From Ignavibacteriae bacterium HGW-Ignavibacteriae-4 (GTDB lineage: Bacteria; Bacteroidota; Ignavibacteria; Kapaibacteriales; UBA2268), in the NCBI GenBank assembly GCA_002839765.1, contig PGYR01000001.1, positions 124,001-188,000 on the forward strand: a DNA stretch of 64,000 nucleotides. Direction: 5' to 3'. Positions 28,810 to 37,314 of the stretch are shown here, in pieces (the stretch's first letter is position 1; every line of letters starts with the position of its first letter). The position numbers were made by a program, and so were the translations under genes. A model generated the notes under the pieces. The model saw only the letters and a program-made list of their open reading frames with translations, was not told the origin of the DNA and did not search any database.

Positions 28810-30015
28810 ATGGATACTACAAGATTTATTATTTTCTTTTCGATTCTTACTGCAATTTTTATTGCTTTGGAAGTTTATACACTTTTTAACTGGCATAAAT
28901 TTGTAAATAAACAAAATTTACAAAAAAAATGGTATAAAGTCCCCAAGTACATTTCTATACTTTTATTAGCCGCCTCAACATTTTCAATGTTTAGTAGCTT
29001 ATTTATGGGAGTAAATAATAAGCTACGTTATATTACAATGTTTTTAATAGCTTTATGGATACTGCCCAAAATAGCAATTGTACCGATACTTTTAATAAAA
29101 GATATATCACGTACTTTCTTGGCATTAGTCAGAAAACTTTCTTCAAAGAGAATTGATGTTGTAGATGATAAGAGAAGGAAGATAATTGAAACTTCAGCTT
29201 GGACTCTTGCTTCAATTCCTTTTTTTATAGTTTCAAAGGGACTATTTTCAACTACGAATGACTTTACAGTTAGAAATGCAGAAATATATTTACCTGACCT
29301 CCCCAAAAATTTAGATGGATTAAAAATAGTTCAACTTTCTGATTTACATTTAGGCTCTTTTTATGATTATACTTCCTTCCAAGAAGTTAAAAGGTTAACA
29401 AATAATCTAAAACCAGATATTCTAGTTATAACAGGTGATTTTGTTAATAGTAAACCTTCTGAACTAAAAGCAAACTATTCAGATTTACAGAGTTTAAGGG
29501 CTGATATCGGTATTTTTTCGTGTTTAGGCAATCATGATCACTATATGAAAGATTATGAGCATAAGACGCTTCTAAAGGCAATAAATGATGCAGGTTCTAA
29601 CTTATTAATCAATAGAAGTGAAAGGCTTATTATAAATAATAGCCCATTAAATATAGTTGGAATTGATAACTTGGGTATGAGACAAGGATTTGGAGACTTA
29701 AATAAAGCATTTGAAAATGTGAATGAAGAGGAAATTTCGGTTTTACTTTGTCATGATCCAACAAATTGGGATTTGAATATTAGAAATAAATATCCTGCTG
29801 ATTTGACTCTTTCTGGTCATACACATGGGGGACAAGTAGCTTGGGAATTCAATGGATACGAATTTAAGCCAGCAAAATTTATTTATAGACAATCCGAAGG
29901 ATTATACAAGAATGGTAATAACCAGCTTTACGTCAACCGTGGAATAGGTACAGTAGGACCACCACTGAGAATTGGTGTAAAGCCAGAAATTACAGAAATT
30001 ATTTTAAAAGCCTAA
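28810..30015 (+). CDS. Membrane metallophosphoesterase (YaeI/calcineurin-like family)
   Basis: 401 residues. About four hydrophobic segments occupy the first 145 residues. The calcineurin-like domain then shows Asp178 and His180 in QLSDLHLGS, Asp210 in ITGDF, Asn241-His242 in LGNHDHY, a later CHDP and SGHTHGGQV. This is the bacterial membrane-anchored family that includes YaeI and LpxG-type UDP-diacylglucosamine hydrolases; the substrate cannot be assigned. Its stop overlaps the convergent gene's stop by four bases (30012-30015). Confidence 0.88.
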   Translation: MDTTRFIIFFSILTAIFIALEVYTLFNWHKFVNKQNLQKKWYKVPKYISILLLAASTFSMFSSLFMGVNNKLRYITMFLIALWILPKIAIVPILLIKDISRTFLALVRKLSSKRIDVVDDKRRKIIETSAWTLASIPFFIVSKGLFSTTNDFTVRNAEIYLPDLPKNLDGLKIVQLSDLHLGSFYDYTSFQEVKRLTNNLKPDILVITGDFVNSKPSELKANYSDLQSLRADIGIFSCLGNHDHYMKDYEHKTLLKAINDAGSNLLINRSERLIINNSPLNIVGIDNLGMRQGFGDLNKAFENVNEEEISVLLCHDPTNWDLNIRNKYPADLTLSGHTHGGQVAWEFNGYEFKPAKFIYRQSEGLYKNGNNQLYVNRGIGTVGPPLRIGVKPEITEIILKA

Positions 30016-33000
30016 TTAATTATTATTTTAATAGTTTTAGTTGTTCCACCAATATTGAAATTAATAAAATATAATCCCGAAGAGAGTATCCCTTTATTAA
30101 ATGTTATTTGATGTTCTTGATTTTCTGAATAATATTTATTAGCGATGTTCTTTATGAATTTACCATTCATATCAGAAATATAAATATTAACATCTTCTGA
30201 TTTTATTAATTTCAAATCAATAGTCGCATTTTCAGTAACAGGGTTTGGTGTGATTTTAATTGTTCCAATCTTATCAAAACTTGTTACATAAGACATTGTT
30301 TTTGAAGTAGTGAAACTCCATATTTCCGACCAATTACTTAATGCTATATCACTCTCTGAATTGACCCTCCAAAAATAAGTTTTATCTTCATCAATACCAG
30401 AAAGGTCTAATGAATTTGTATTTACAGTTTTGCTTGATTGTATTATTTTATTGATAAACTGATTATCTGTTGCTAATTCTACATTATACTTATTAGCCTC
30501 ATTAATTGACTCCCAAACTAGTTGACTAATGGGGTTAATATCATTAGATGAGTTAAGAGGTAACTCAAGTATAGGTGTAGGTAGTATAGTAGAGAAGACC
30601 CAAGTTTCAGACCATTCACTCTCATTCCCACCTGTTCTAAGTCCTTTTACGTGCCAATAATATAATTTGTTATGTTCAAGCTGTGAAAAATCAAAATTGT
30701 TTATATTTACATCTGATTTATCAATTATAGGATTGTCAAAATTATTGGTCAACGCAATCTGGATTCGATAGTTAGTTACATTGCTCAATGCAATCCATTT
30801 TAGATTGAGTGAAGCTATTTCCAAATTCTTCATATTATTAGAAGGATAGTTTAACTGTGGTCTATCAATAGTAGAAGGAGTATTGAAATCAAATGTATTT
30901 GACCAATCACTTTCGTATTGTCCTCTCTCTGATTTTACACGCCAATAATACTTTTTATCATTCTGTAAATTAGAGTAAGAATAAGTTTCATTATTAACTA
31001 ATTCATCTTTAATCGGGTTAGCAAAATCAGATGATAAACTAATCTGAACTCTACTTTGTGAGTTTGTAGTAAGTTTATTCCATTTTAATTGACCATTTGT
31101 AGGTATATCTATACTAGATAAACTAGGACTAATTAAACTAGGTTTTTCAAGCTTAGTTCTAAAGCTAAAAATATCTGACCAATCACTTTCATCATTCAAC
31201 AAATGAACTTTGGTTCTCCAATAATAAGTTGTATCATGTAATAATTCTATCCCATTATATATATTATTATTAACTGATGAAGTAACTAGTTGAGAACTTG
31301 TAAAAGAATTATCTAATGATACTTGAATTGTATATTTATCTGCATAAACTTTTTTATTCCATGTAAATGCTAAGCTAGTATCATGATTTATTGATTTGTC
31401 CAATGGGCTAATCAAACTAGTATTACCAAGCTTAGTTTTGAAAGTATTAGTTGCGGACCAATCACTTTGATATTGTCCTCTGATTGCTCTACTTCGCCAA
31501 TAGTAAACTTTATAATCTTCCAAACCAGTGAAATCATATTCATTGTCGTTTACTGTTTCATCAACTACAAAAGAGTTGAAATTGGAAGATAATGATATTT
31601 GAATTTTATAAGATGAAGTTGGTGCAGAATCTGACCACTCTAATTTATCCGCAAAGTTTATATTAGTTGAGTTATTTATTGGTATTTGCAGAGTTGGTTC
31701 TTTCAACTTCGTCCTCAAATTCCATATATCACTCCAAGCGCCCGTTTCAGTTCCAGCTTTAATATTTACTTTCCAATAATAAATTGTATCGAATAATAGA
31801 TTTTTGACATCCCTTGAGTTTTTAGTTGGATTTGAAATGATTAGATTTGGGGTATCAAAAGTGTTCTTAGTATCAATTCTAATTTCATAATTATCCGCGT
31901 AAGTAGCATTATTCCATCGTAGTACTTGAAATGTATCTAAGTTTATAGAATTACTGGATGGAGAAACAAGAGTAGCTACATCTACTTGTGTTGTAAATGA
32001 AAATACATCTGACCAATTGCCTTTTTTGGTACTATTCTCCGCTACAGCTCTCCAATAATATTTAGTATAAGGTAATAGACTACTTATTGTTTCTTGAGTA
32101 ACCGTAATTGATTTGTTTAATATTAGATTACTGAAATCAGATTTATCTGAAAGTTGAATTGTGTATTTGTCTGCTCCTATTACTTCTGACCAATCTAGAA
32201 TTTGTGAAAAGGCTAATTTGTTACTTAAATTAGCAGGAGTTATCAAAGTTGGTTTATTTACTTTTGTTTGGAATTTTCTTACAAATGACCAATCTCCATA
32301 ACTACCACTAGGATCTTTTGCTCTTACTTTCCACCAATATTCAGTAAAATACGATAATGAATTATAATTCAATTGCTCGGGATTTATATTTTGATCTAAT
32401 TTAATAGTACTGAAATTTTCATCATTAGCTATCTGAACTTGATAATCTGTTTTACCTTGAACGATAGTCCAACTAAGATTATCGGCAGTATCTTTTGCAA
32501 TTGAATTATTTGTTGGACTAACTAATGATACCTTACCTACTATAGTACTAAATTTATGTGTTGGAGTCCAACTACTTTGGGAATAATTACTTAATGCTTT
32601 TACACGAGTGAAATACTCCTTAAAATTACTTAAACTATTTAAAAAATATCGAGATACAACAACCGTGTCTTTTACTAAAAAAGTAGAAAAGCTATTATCA
32701 GTTGATACCTGGATTTCATACTTACTTGCTCCTGTTACATCAGACCAATCTACTAATAAATTAGTTGTTGCATTTCCAAATGAGTTAGCCTGTGGCTCTA
32801 TAAAAGTTGGGACAGATAGGGAAGAAGGAATATCTGCTTTCCAAATTCCTCGACCATAAGTAGCAGCATAAATCTGATTATCTTTATAATTTATTTCTAG
32901 TTCGGTGACAATTACATTTGGTAAATCTACATTGTAAGTTTTCCAATCTGTCTGATTATCGTCAATGTAGTAAACTCCAATATCATTCCCTAACCACAAT

Positions 33001-35111
33001 CTATCTTCTGAGTCTTTTTGTTTAACTATAGTTAAAGCTGGTACATTAGGAAGATTTTTACTCAAATTAGACCAAGACGAACCACCATCTGTTGACTCGA
33101 ACACCTTATTATTATCAGAATATCCACTATTTGTTGCCCATAACTTATTGCTATTTTTATCATCTACATATAAATAGCTTATATTCGAACTACCTGGTCG
33201 AGTCATTTCTGTCCAACTAGCTCCATAATTTGTAGTTCTATATAATTTAGAATTAAATGATACATAAATATAGTTGGAATCAGAACTAGACATAGCCAAG
33301 GATACTATTTTATTATTACCATAATTGAAATTAGAAATTTTAGTAAAATGATCTCCTTTATCCTTTGAAATCCAAACATTATTCATACCTAACAATATAG
33401 TTTTACTATTGCTTGGATTTTGGATAAATGGTGTGCTCCATGCACCGCTTTCTGCTATTTGATCATATTCATCATTGTTATCTAAATCGTTTATTTTTTT
33501 GAAGTTATTTCCACCATTAGTTGATTTGAAAAATTCACCATAATAAATACAACCATACATAGTATTCTTATCTTCATTATCAACTACACTTTCAAATCCA
33601 TCGCCACCTATTGCATCTCTCCAACTACCATCTGTTTTGTGAATTTTAGTTCCATTATCCTGTGCACCACCAATGTAAACAGAAGAATCCAATTGTGAAA
33701 TACCGAATCTATAGAATTGTGTTCCTACAATACCGCTTCCTATCCAATCCCAATTATCTCCAAAATCACTTGATTTATAAACTCCACCATCGTTTCCGAC
33801 ATACATTATATTGTTAGTATTATCGTACCACAAATCATGTTGGTCAGCATGTACAGTAGATACATCATTATGATTTCCGCTCCACATTGAAGAAATCTCC
33901 CAATTGGCTCCTTTATCAGTAGTTCTCCATAGATTTACTCCACCAATTATTACTCGTTCCCAATTATCTTGGTCAGCTTCTATACATAAATCGTACCATA
34001 CTTGACCTTTTGTGTCATCACCAGCTTTTGCATACCCCATCATATTAGGACTATTATCTGCGATTTCAGTAAAAGAATCACCATTATTTGTAGATAAGTA
34101 AACTCCTTTCAAATTACTACCACTAGAATTACCTACTAAAGCATAAAGTGCATTAGCATTATTAACACTTACAGCTAATGCTATTCTTGAAACACCACTA
34201 GTGGGTATTCCGTTTGTAAGTTTAGTCCAATTTGCACCTGCATCAGTACTTCTCCAAAGTTCACTTCCAGAAGCATAAATTGTATTCGGTGTTCCAGGTT
34301 TGAACTCCATATCTTTGAAAGTTCCGTTATTTACCTGATTCCAAGTATCACCTGCATCTGTAGATTTGTATATTCCATTAGAACCAGCCGTATAAAGTAT
34401 GTTAGGATTATTAGGGTTAATTAGCAACTTACTAATAGTTCTATTCTGAGTAACATTCCAACTTAGTCCTGTTGTTTTCCAATTGCTCCCACCATCAGTT
34501 GATTTAAGTACACCAAGACTATAAGTATTGGAACCATCACCATCACCAGATGCAGCATAAACAATATTTGAATTAGAAGGATGAAATGCGATAGAAGTAA
34601 TTCCCAAGGCAGTTATTACATCTTCATTGTCTGTTATAGTACTCCAAGTACTTCCTTCATTAGAACTTATCCAAATGCCACCAGCCGGTAAACCCGCCCA
34701 AATATTACCATTATGTGGATTCTTCCGAACACAATTAACTCTTGCTAATCCTCCATAACCTCCATTAGAAGTGAAAGGTCCTAATACTCTCCAAGAGTCA
34801 CTTGCTTGAACTTTACTATTTTTTGAATTTGCAGAAAGATCAAATTTTATTTTTTCTTTAAGCAATAAACCTGTATTTGGGAAAGTTCCATCAGGCATTA
34901 ATCTGTCTTTCCAAAACTGTTCGAATCTTTTATATTGTTTGAATCCACTTCCTTTTTGTGAAATATCAATTGTATCAAAATGTGATTCTGCAACTGCTTG
35001 TATTTCCGATAGCTTAACGTCATCTCTACCTAGTAAAGGCTCTAACCATACTTGAGATGAAGCAGTTGAAACACTTATAATTATTATTAATAGATACTTA
35101 AATAATTTCAT
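30012..35111 (-). CDS. Giant exported BNR/sortilin-like propeller with nine Fn3-like repeats and type IX sorting domain
   Basis: 1699 residues. A signal peptide (KLFKYLLIIIISVSTASSQ) leads to a large beta-propeller region (about 100-750) with at least ten Asp-box motifs, e.g. STDGGSNW, STDAGDTW, TTDKGANW, STNGGNNF, SKDKGDHF, TTNYGASW. From about residue 765 to 1610 there are nine Fn3-like repeats of about 95 residues, each closing with a phrase like SDWSDIFSFRTK. The final 80 residues (KITPNPVTENATIDL ... GLYFINFNIGG) are a type IX secretion sorting domain. The predicted location is the cell surface or outside. The propeller resembles the VPS10/glycosidase-like family, but no enzyme residues are recognised. 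Single-gene unit. Confidence 0.87.
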   Translation of the reverse strand: MKLFKYLLIIIISVSTASSQVWLEPLLGRDDVKLSEIQAVAESHFDTIDISQKGSGFKQYKRFEQFWKDRLMPDGTFPNTGLLLKEKIKFDLSANSKNSKVQASDSWRVLGPFTSNGGYGGLARVNCVRKNPHNGNIWAGLPAGGIWISSNEGSTWSTITDNEDVITALGITSIAFHPSNSNIVYAASGDGDGSNTYSLGVLKSTDGGSNWKTTGLSWNVTQNRTISKLLINPNNPNILYTAGSNGIYKSTDAGDTWNQVNNGTFKDMEFKPGTPNTIYASGSELWRSTDAGANWTKLTNGIPTSGVSRIALAVSVNNANALYALVGNSSGSNLKGVYLSTNNGDSFTEIADNSPNMMGYAKAGDDTKGQVWYDLCIEADQDNWERVIIGGVNLWRTTDKGANWEISSMWSGNHNDVSTVHADQHDLWYDNTNNIMYVGNDGGVYKSSDFGDNWDWIGSGIVGTQFYRFGISQLDSSVYIGGAQDNGTKIHKTDGSWRDAIGGDGFESVVDNEDKNTMYGCIYYGEFFKSTNGGNNFKKINDLDNNDEYDQIAESGAWSTPFIQNPSNSKTILLGMNNVWISKDKGDHFTKISNFNYGNNKIVSLAMSSSDSNYIYVSFNSKLYRTTNYGASWTEMTRPGSSNISYLYVDDKNSNKLWATNSGYSDNNKVFESTDGGSSWSNLSKNLPNVPALTIVKQKDSEDRLWLGNDIGVYYIDDNQTDWKTYNVDLPNVIVTELEINYKDNQIYAATYGRGIWKADIPSSLSVPTFIEPQANSFGNATTNLLVDWSDVTGASKYEIQVSTDNSFSTFLVKDTVVVSRYFLNSLSNFKEYFTRVKALSNYSQSSWTPTHKFSTIVGKVSLVSPTNNSIAKDTADNLSWTIVQGKTDYQVQIANDENFSTIKLDQNINPEQLNYNSLSYFTEYWWKVRAKDPSGSYGDWSFVRKFQTKVNKPTLITPANLSNKLAFSQILDWSEVIGADKYTIQLSDKSDFSNLILNKSITVTQETISSLLPYTKYYWRAVAENSTKKGNWSDVFSFTTQVDVATLVSPSSNSINLDTFQVLRWNNATYADNYEIRIDTKNTFDTPNLIISNPTKNSRDVKNLLFDTIYYWKVNIKAGTETGAWSDIWNLRTKLKEPTLQIPINNSTNINFADKLEWSDSAPTSSYKIQISLSSNFNSFVVDETVNDNEYDFTGLEDYKVYYWRSRAIRGQYQSDWSATNTFKTKLGNTSLISPLDKSINHDTSLAFTWNKKVYADKYTIQVSLDNSFTSSQLVTSSVNNNIYNGIELLHDTTYYWRTKVHLLNDESDWSDIFSFRTKLEKPSLISPSLSSIDIPTNGQLKWNKLTTNSQSRVQISLSSDFANPIKDELVNNETYSYSNLQNDKKYYWRVKSERGQYESDWSNTFDFNTPSTIDRPQLNYPSNNMKNLEIASLNLKWIALSNVTNYRIQIALTNNFDNPIIDKSDVNINNFDFSQLEHNKLYYWHVKGLRTGGNESEWSETWVFSTILPTPILELPLNSSNDINPISQLVWESINEANKYNVELATDNQFINKIIQSSKTVNTNSLDLSGIDEDKTYFWRVNSESDIALSNWSEIWSFTTSKTMSYVTSFDKIGTIKITPNPVTENATIDLKLIKSEDVNIYISDMNGKFIKNIANKYYSENQEHQITFNKGILSSGLYFINFNIGGTTKTIKIIIN

Positions 35112-35238
35112 TTTTTAACCAAATTTTTATTTTTTTCTTTTTTATTGTTATAATATATAACTTACATTCTACTTAGACAAATTAACAGATTAGTTAGTTA
35201 CAATTATTTATAAACAGTTAAAAGCCACAATAATTACA

Positions 35239-36678
35239 ATGAAAACTTTAAATATTAAAATCAAGCATGTAAGTTCTACTAACCAATTTCAAGAAGTTGT
35301 ATCACCATACAGTGGGGAAGTAATTGCAAAGATGGAACTTGCTGATGATAAAGCAATAGAACAAGCACTAGCAAACAGTGTAAATTATTATAATAGTATT
35401 ATGAAAAATATGCCTGCACATAAAAGAGCAGATATTCTAAATAATGTCGCAAAACAAATACAAGAAAATCACGAAGATTTGTCAATGACTATTGCAAAGG
35501 AAGGTGGAAAGCCACTAACTGACGCTAGAGCGGAAGTTACTAGAGCTATCAATACTATCGAAACTTGTGCTATGGTTGCTTTAACTATACACGGTGAAGA
35601 AATCCGAATGGATAGAACTGCAAAAGGTGAGAATCATACTGCATTTACTATTAAGCAATCTATAGGGCCTGTTCTAGCTATTTCTGCATTCAATCACCCC
35701 GTGAATTTGATTGCTCACCAATTAGCAACTGCTTTCGCAGCTGGAAATACTGTAATACTAAAGCCATCATCAAGCACTCCAATTTCTGCATATAAGGTTG
35801 TCGAGTTTTTCGAGAATGCTGGATTGGACTCAGGTGTTATTTCTTTTCTAGGAATATCTAATGAACAAGCGGATAAATTAGTCTCAGATAAACGCCTTAA
35901 GTTCATTACATTTATTGGAAGTAGTAGAGTGGGGTGGGGGATAAGAAGAAAAGCTCACAATGGTGTTCGGATGGCTTTCGAACATGGTGGAACTGCAGTT
36001 TGTACCGTAGATAAATCAGCAAATCTAGATAAGGCAGTACCTAAAATTGCTAAACATGCATTCTATCATGCAGGTCAAGTATGCGTATCTACTCAGAATG
36101 TTTTCGTTCATGCTGACATCTATGACACTTTCTTGGAAGAATTGATAGTTGAAACTAAGAAAATGAAGACTGGTGATCCTACTGATAGTGCAACAGAAGT
36201 AGGCCCACTTATTCGTAAAAGCGAAGTTGATAGAGTAATAAGTTGGGTGAATGAGGCTGTTTCTGAAGGTGCGAAGGTAGAATATGGGTTTGAGAATATT
36301 GGTAACCAATGCTTAACTCCTACTATTATCACAAATGTAAGTACAAAGATGAAGATATTCAAAGATGAAGTATTCGGCCCAACAGTTAATATATTGAAAT
36401 ACAATGACCTACAAGAACCAATTGATGCAATTAACAATAACGAATATTGCTTCCAAGACTCTATATTCGCACAAGATATAGACGTTGCTATGCACTATGC
36501 TAGAAACATATCAACCAAAGCTGTTATGATAAACGAAGGAACTGCTTTTAGAGTAGATTGGATGCCGTTTGGTGGTACAGCTGATTCAGGTCTTGGCTTC
36601 GGTGGAGTAAAGCACTCAATAGAAGATATGATGGACGAAAAAATGATTATGATAAATAGTAGTTATAGTGGGGAGTAA
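35239..36678 (+). CDS. Aldehyde dehydrogenase family protein
   Basis: 479 residues, NAD(P)-dependent. The catalytic Cys282 is in GQVCVSTQ, the general base is probably Glu248 in FEHGGTA (usually ELGGK), Asn152 lies in AFNHPVNL, and the cofactor-binding Lys175 is in ILKPSSSTP. The family oxidises aldehydes to acids; this branch resembles lactaldehyde/non-phosphorylating glyceraldehyde-3-phosphate-type enzymes, but the substrate cannot be stated. It stands alone after a 127-base divergent gap. Confidence 0.88.
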   Translation: MKTLNIKIKHVSSTNQFQEVVSPYSGEVIAKMELADDKAIEQALANSVNYYNSIMKNMPAHKRADILNNVAKQIQENHEDLSMTIAKEGGKPLTDARAEVTRAINTIETCAMVALTIHGEEIRMDRTAKGENHTAFTIKQSIGPVLAISAFNHPVNLIAHQLATAFAAGNTVILKPSSSTPISAYKVVEFFENAGLDSGVISFLGISNEQADKLVSDKRLKFITFIGSSRVGWGIRRKAHNGVRMAFEHGGTAVCTVDKSANLDKAVPKIAKHAFYHAGQVCVSTQNVFVHADIYDTFLEELIVETKKMKTGDPTDSATEVGPLIRKSEVDRVISWVNEAVSEGAKVEYGFENIGNQCLTPTIITNVSTKMKIFKDEVFGPTVNILKYNDLQEPIDAINNNEYCFQDSIFAQDIDVAMHYARNISTKAVMINEGTAFRVDWMPFGGTADSGLGFGGVKHSIEDMMDEKMIMINSSYSGE

Positions 36679-36715
36679 ACTTAACTTATCAAAGTAGAAA
36701 ATATGTTGAGATGTA

Positions 36716-36795
36716 TTGCCCGAGCTATGCGAAGTCGAGGTTCATACGTCTCAGTTTTCCCACGTCACTCTGTGCGTAGCGAAGAGTCTATAAAC
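36716..36795. repeat. Degenerate intergenic palindrome/REP-like fragment
   Basis: The stretch is GC-richer than its surroundings and contains CGAGCTATGCGAAGTCGAGG and CGTCACTCTGTGCGTAGCGA. The second phrase resembles the widespread GTCATTCTGAGCGAAGCGAAGAATC intergenic repeat with several substitutions. It lies between two genes and has no coding capacity. It is a different family from the element at 3487-3571. Confidence 0.5.
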
Positions 36796-36807
36796 TAAAA
36801 TTAATTC

Positions 36808-37305
36808 TTATTTAAAAAAATGCTTTATCGGTTCTTCATTTTTAATGTATTTAGTCTTTACCCAAACATTATCTTTGAAATCTAAGTTTAATAAATAATA
36901 GTAATCAATAGATTTTTTTCTTTGAAGTAATACAATTGATGCGGCAATTAAATTTTCGTCATCAACATAAATATTTAAATCACTAATCATAATACTATTC
37001 TCATAATCATCCTTCATTTGATCAATTGGAACAAGTCGATTAATAGTCACAAATTTAGAATCAATTTGTTCATCTAAAATATAAGTATAATAAGGATATA
37101 CATATAATTTAGTATAATCAGAGCAATCTATATCACCATTTTCTTCTAAAATACTTAATATTTCATTTAAAATTTCAATTTTTATCTTATTTACTTCTTT
37201 TACAGATTCAATTCTATTTGGTAATCTGTAACAAGAAGTTATAATAAATAATAGAAACAGAGATATTATTATTCGATATGCTATATTAATAGAGTTCTTA
37301 ATCAT
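36808..37305 (-). CDS. Hypothetical lipoprotein (165 residues)
   Basis: Hydrophobic N-terminus (YRIIISLFLLFIITSC) with a lipobox ending at Cys25. The mature part is helical at first (EVNKIKIEILNEILSILEE), then beta-rich (NLIAASIVLLQRKKSIDYYYLLNLDF), a pattern that would fit a small NTF2- or cystatin-like fold, although that is a guess. It begins nine bases after the IgGFc-domain gene ends and is on the same strand, so the two are likely co-transcribed. No family recognised. Confidence 0.7.
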   Translation of the reverse strand: MIKNSINIAYRIIISLFLLFIITSCYRLPNRIESVKEVNKIKIEILNEILSILEENGDIDCSDYTKLYVYPYYTYILDEQIDSKFVTINRLVPIDQMKDDYENSIMISDLNIYVDDENLIAASIVLLQRKKSIDYYYLLNLDFKDNVWVKTKYIKNEEPIKHFFK

Positions 37306-37314
37306 AATTATCTT

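Noticed and set aside
36025-36437. Two overlapping antisense frames inside the aldehyde dehydrogenase gene
   Set aside because: They are complement-strand shadows of the dehydrogenase; no recognisable domain.
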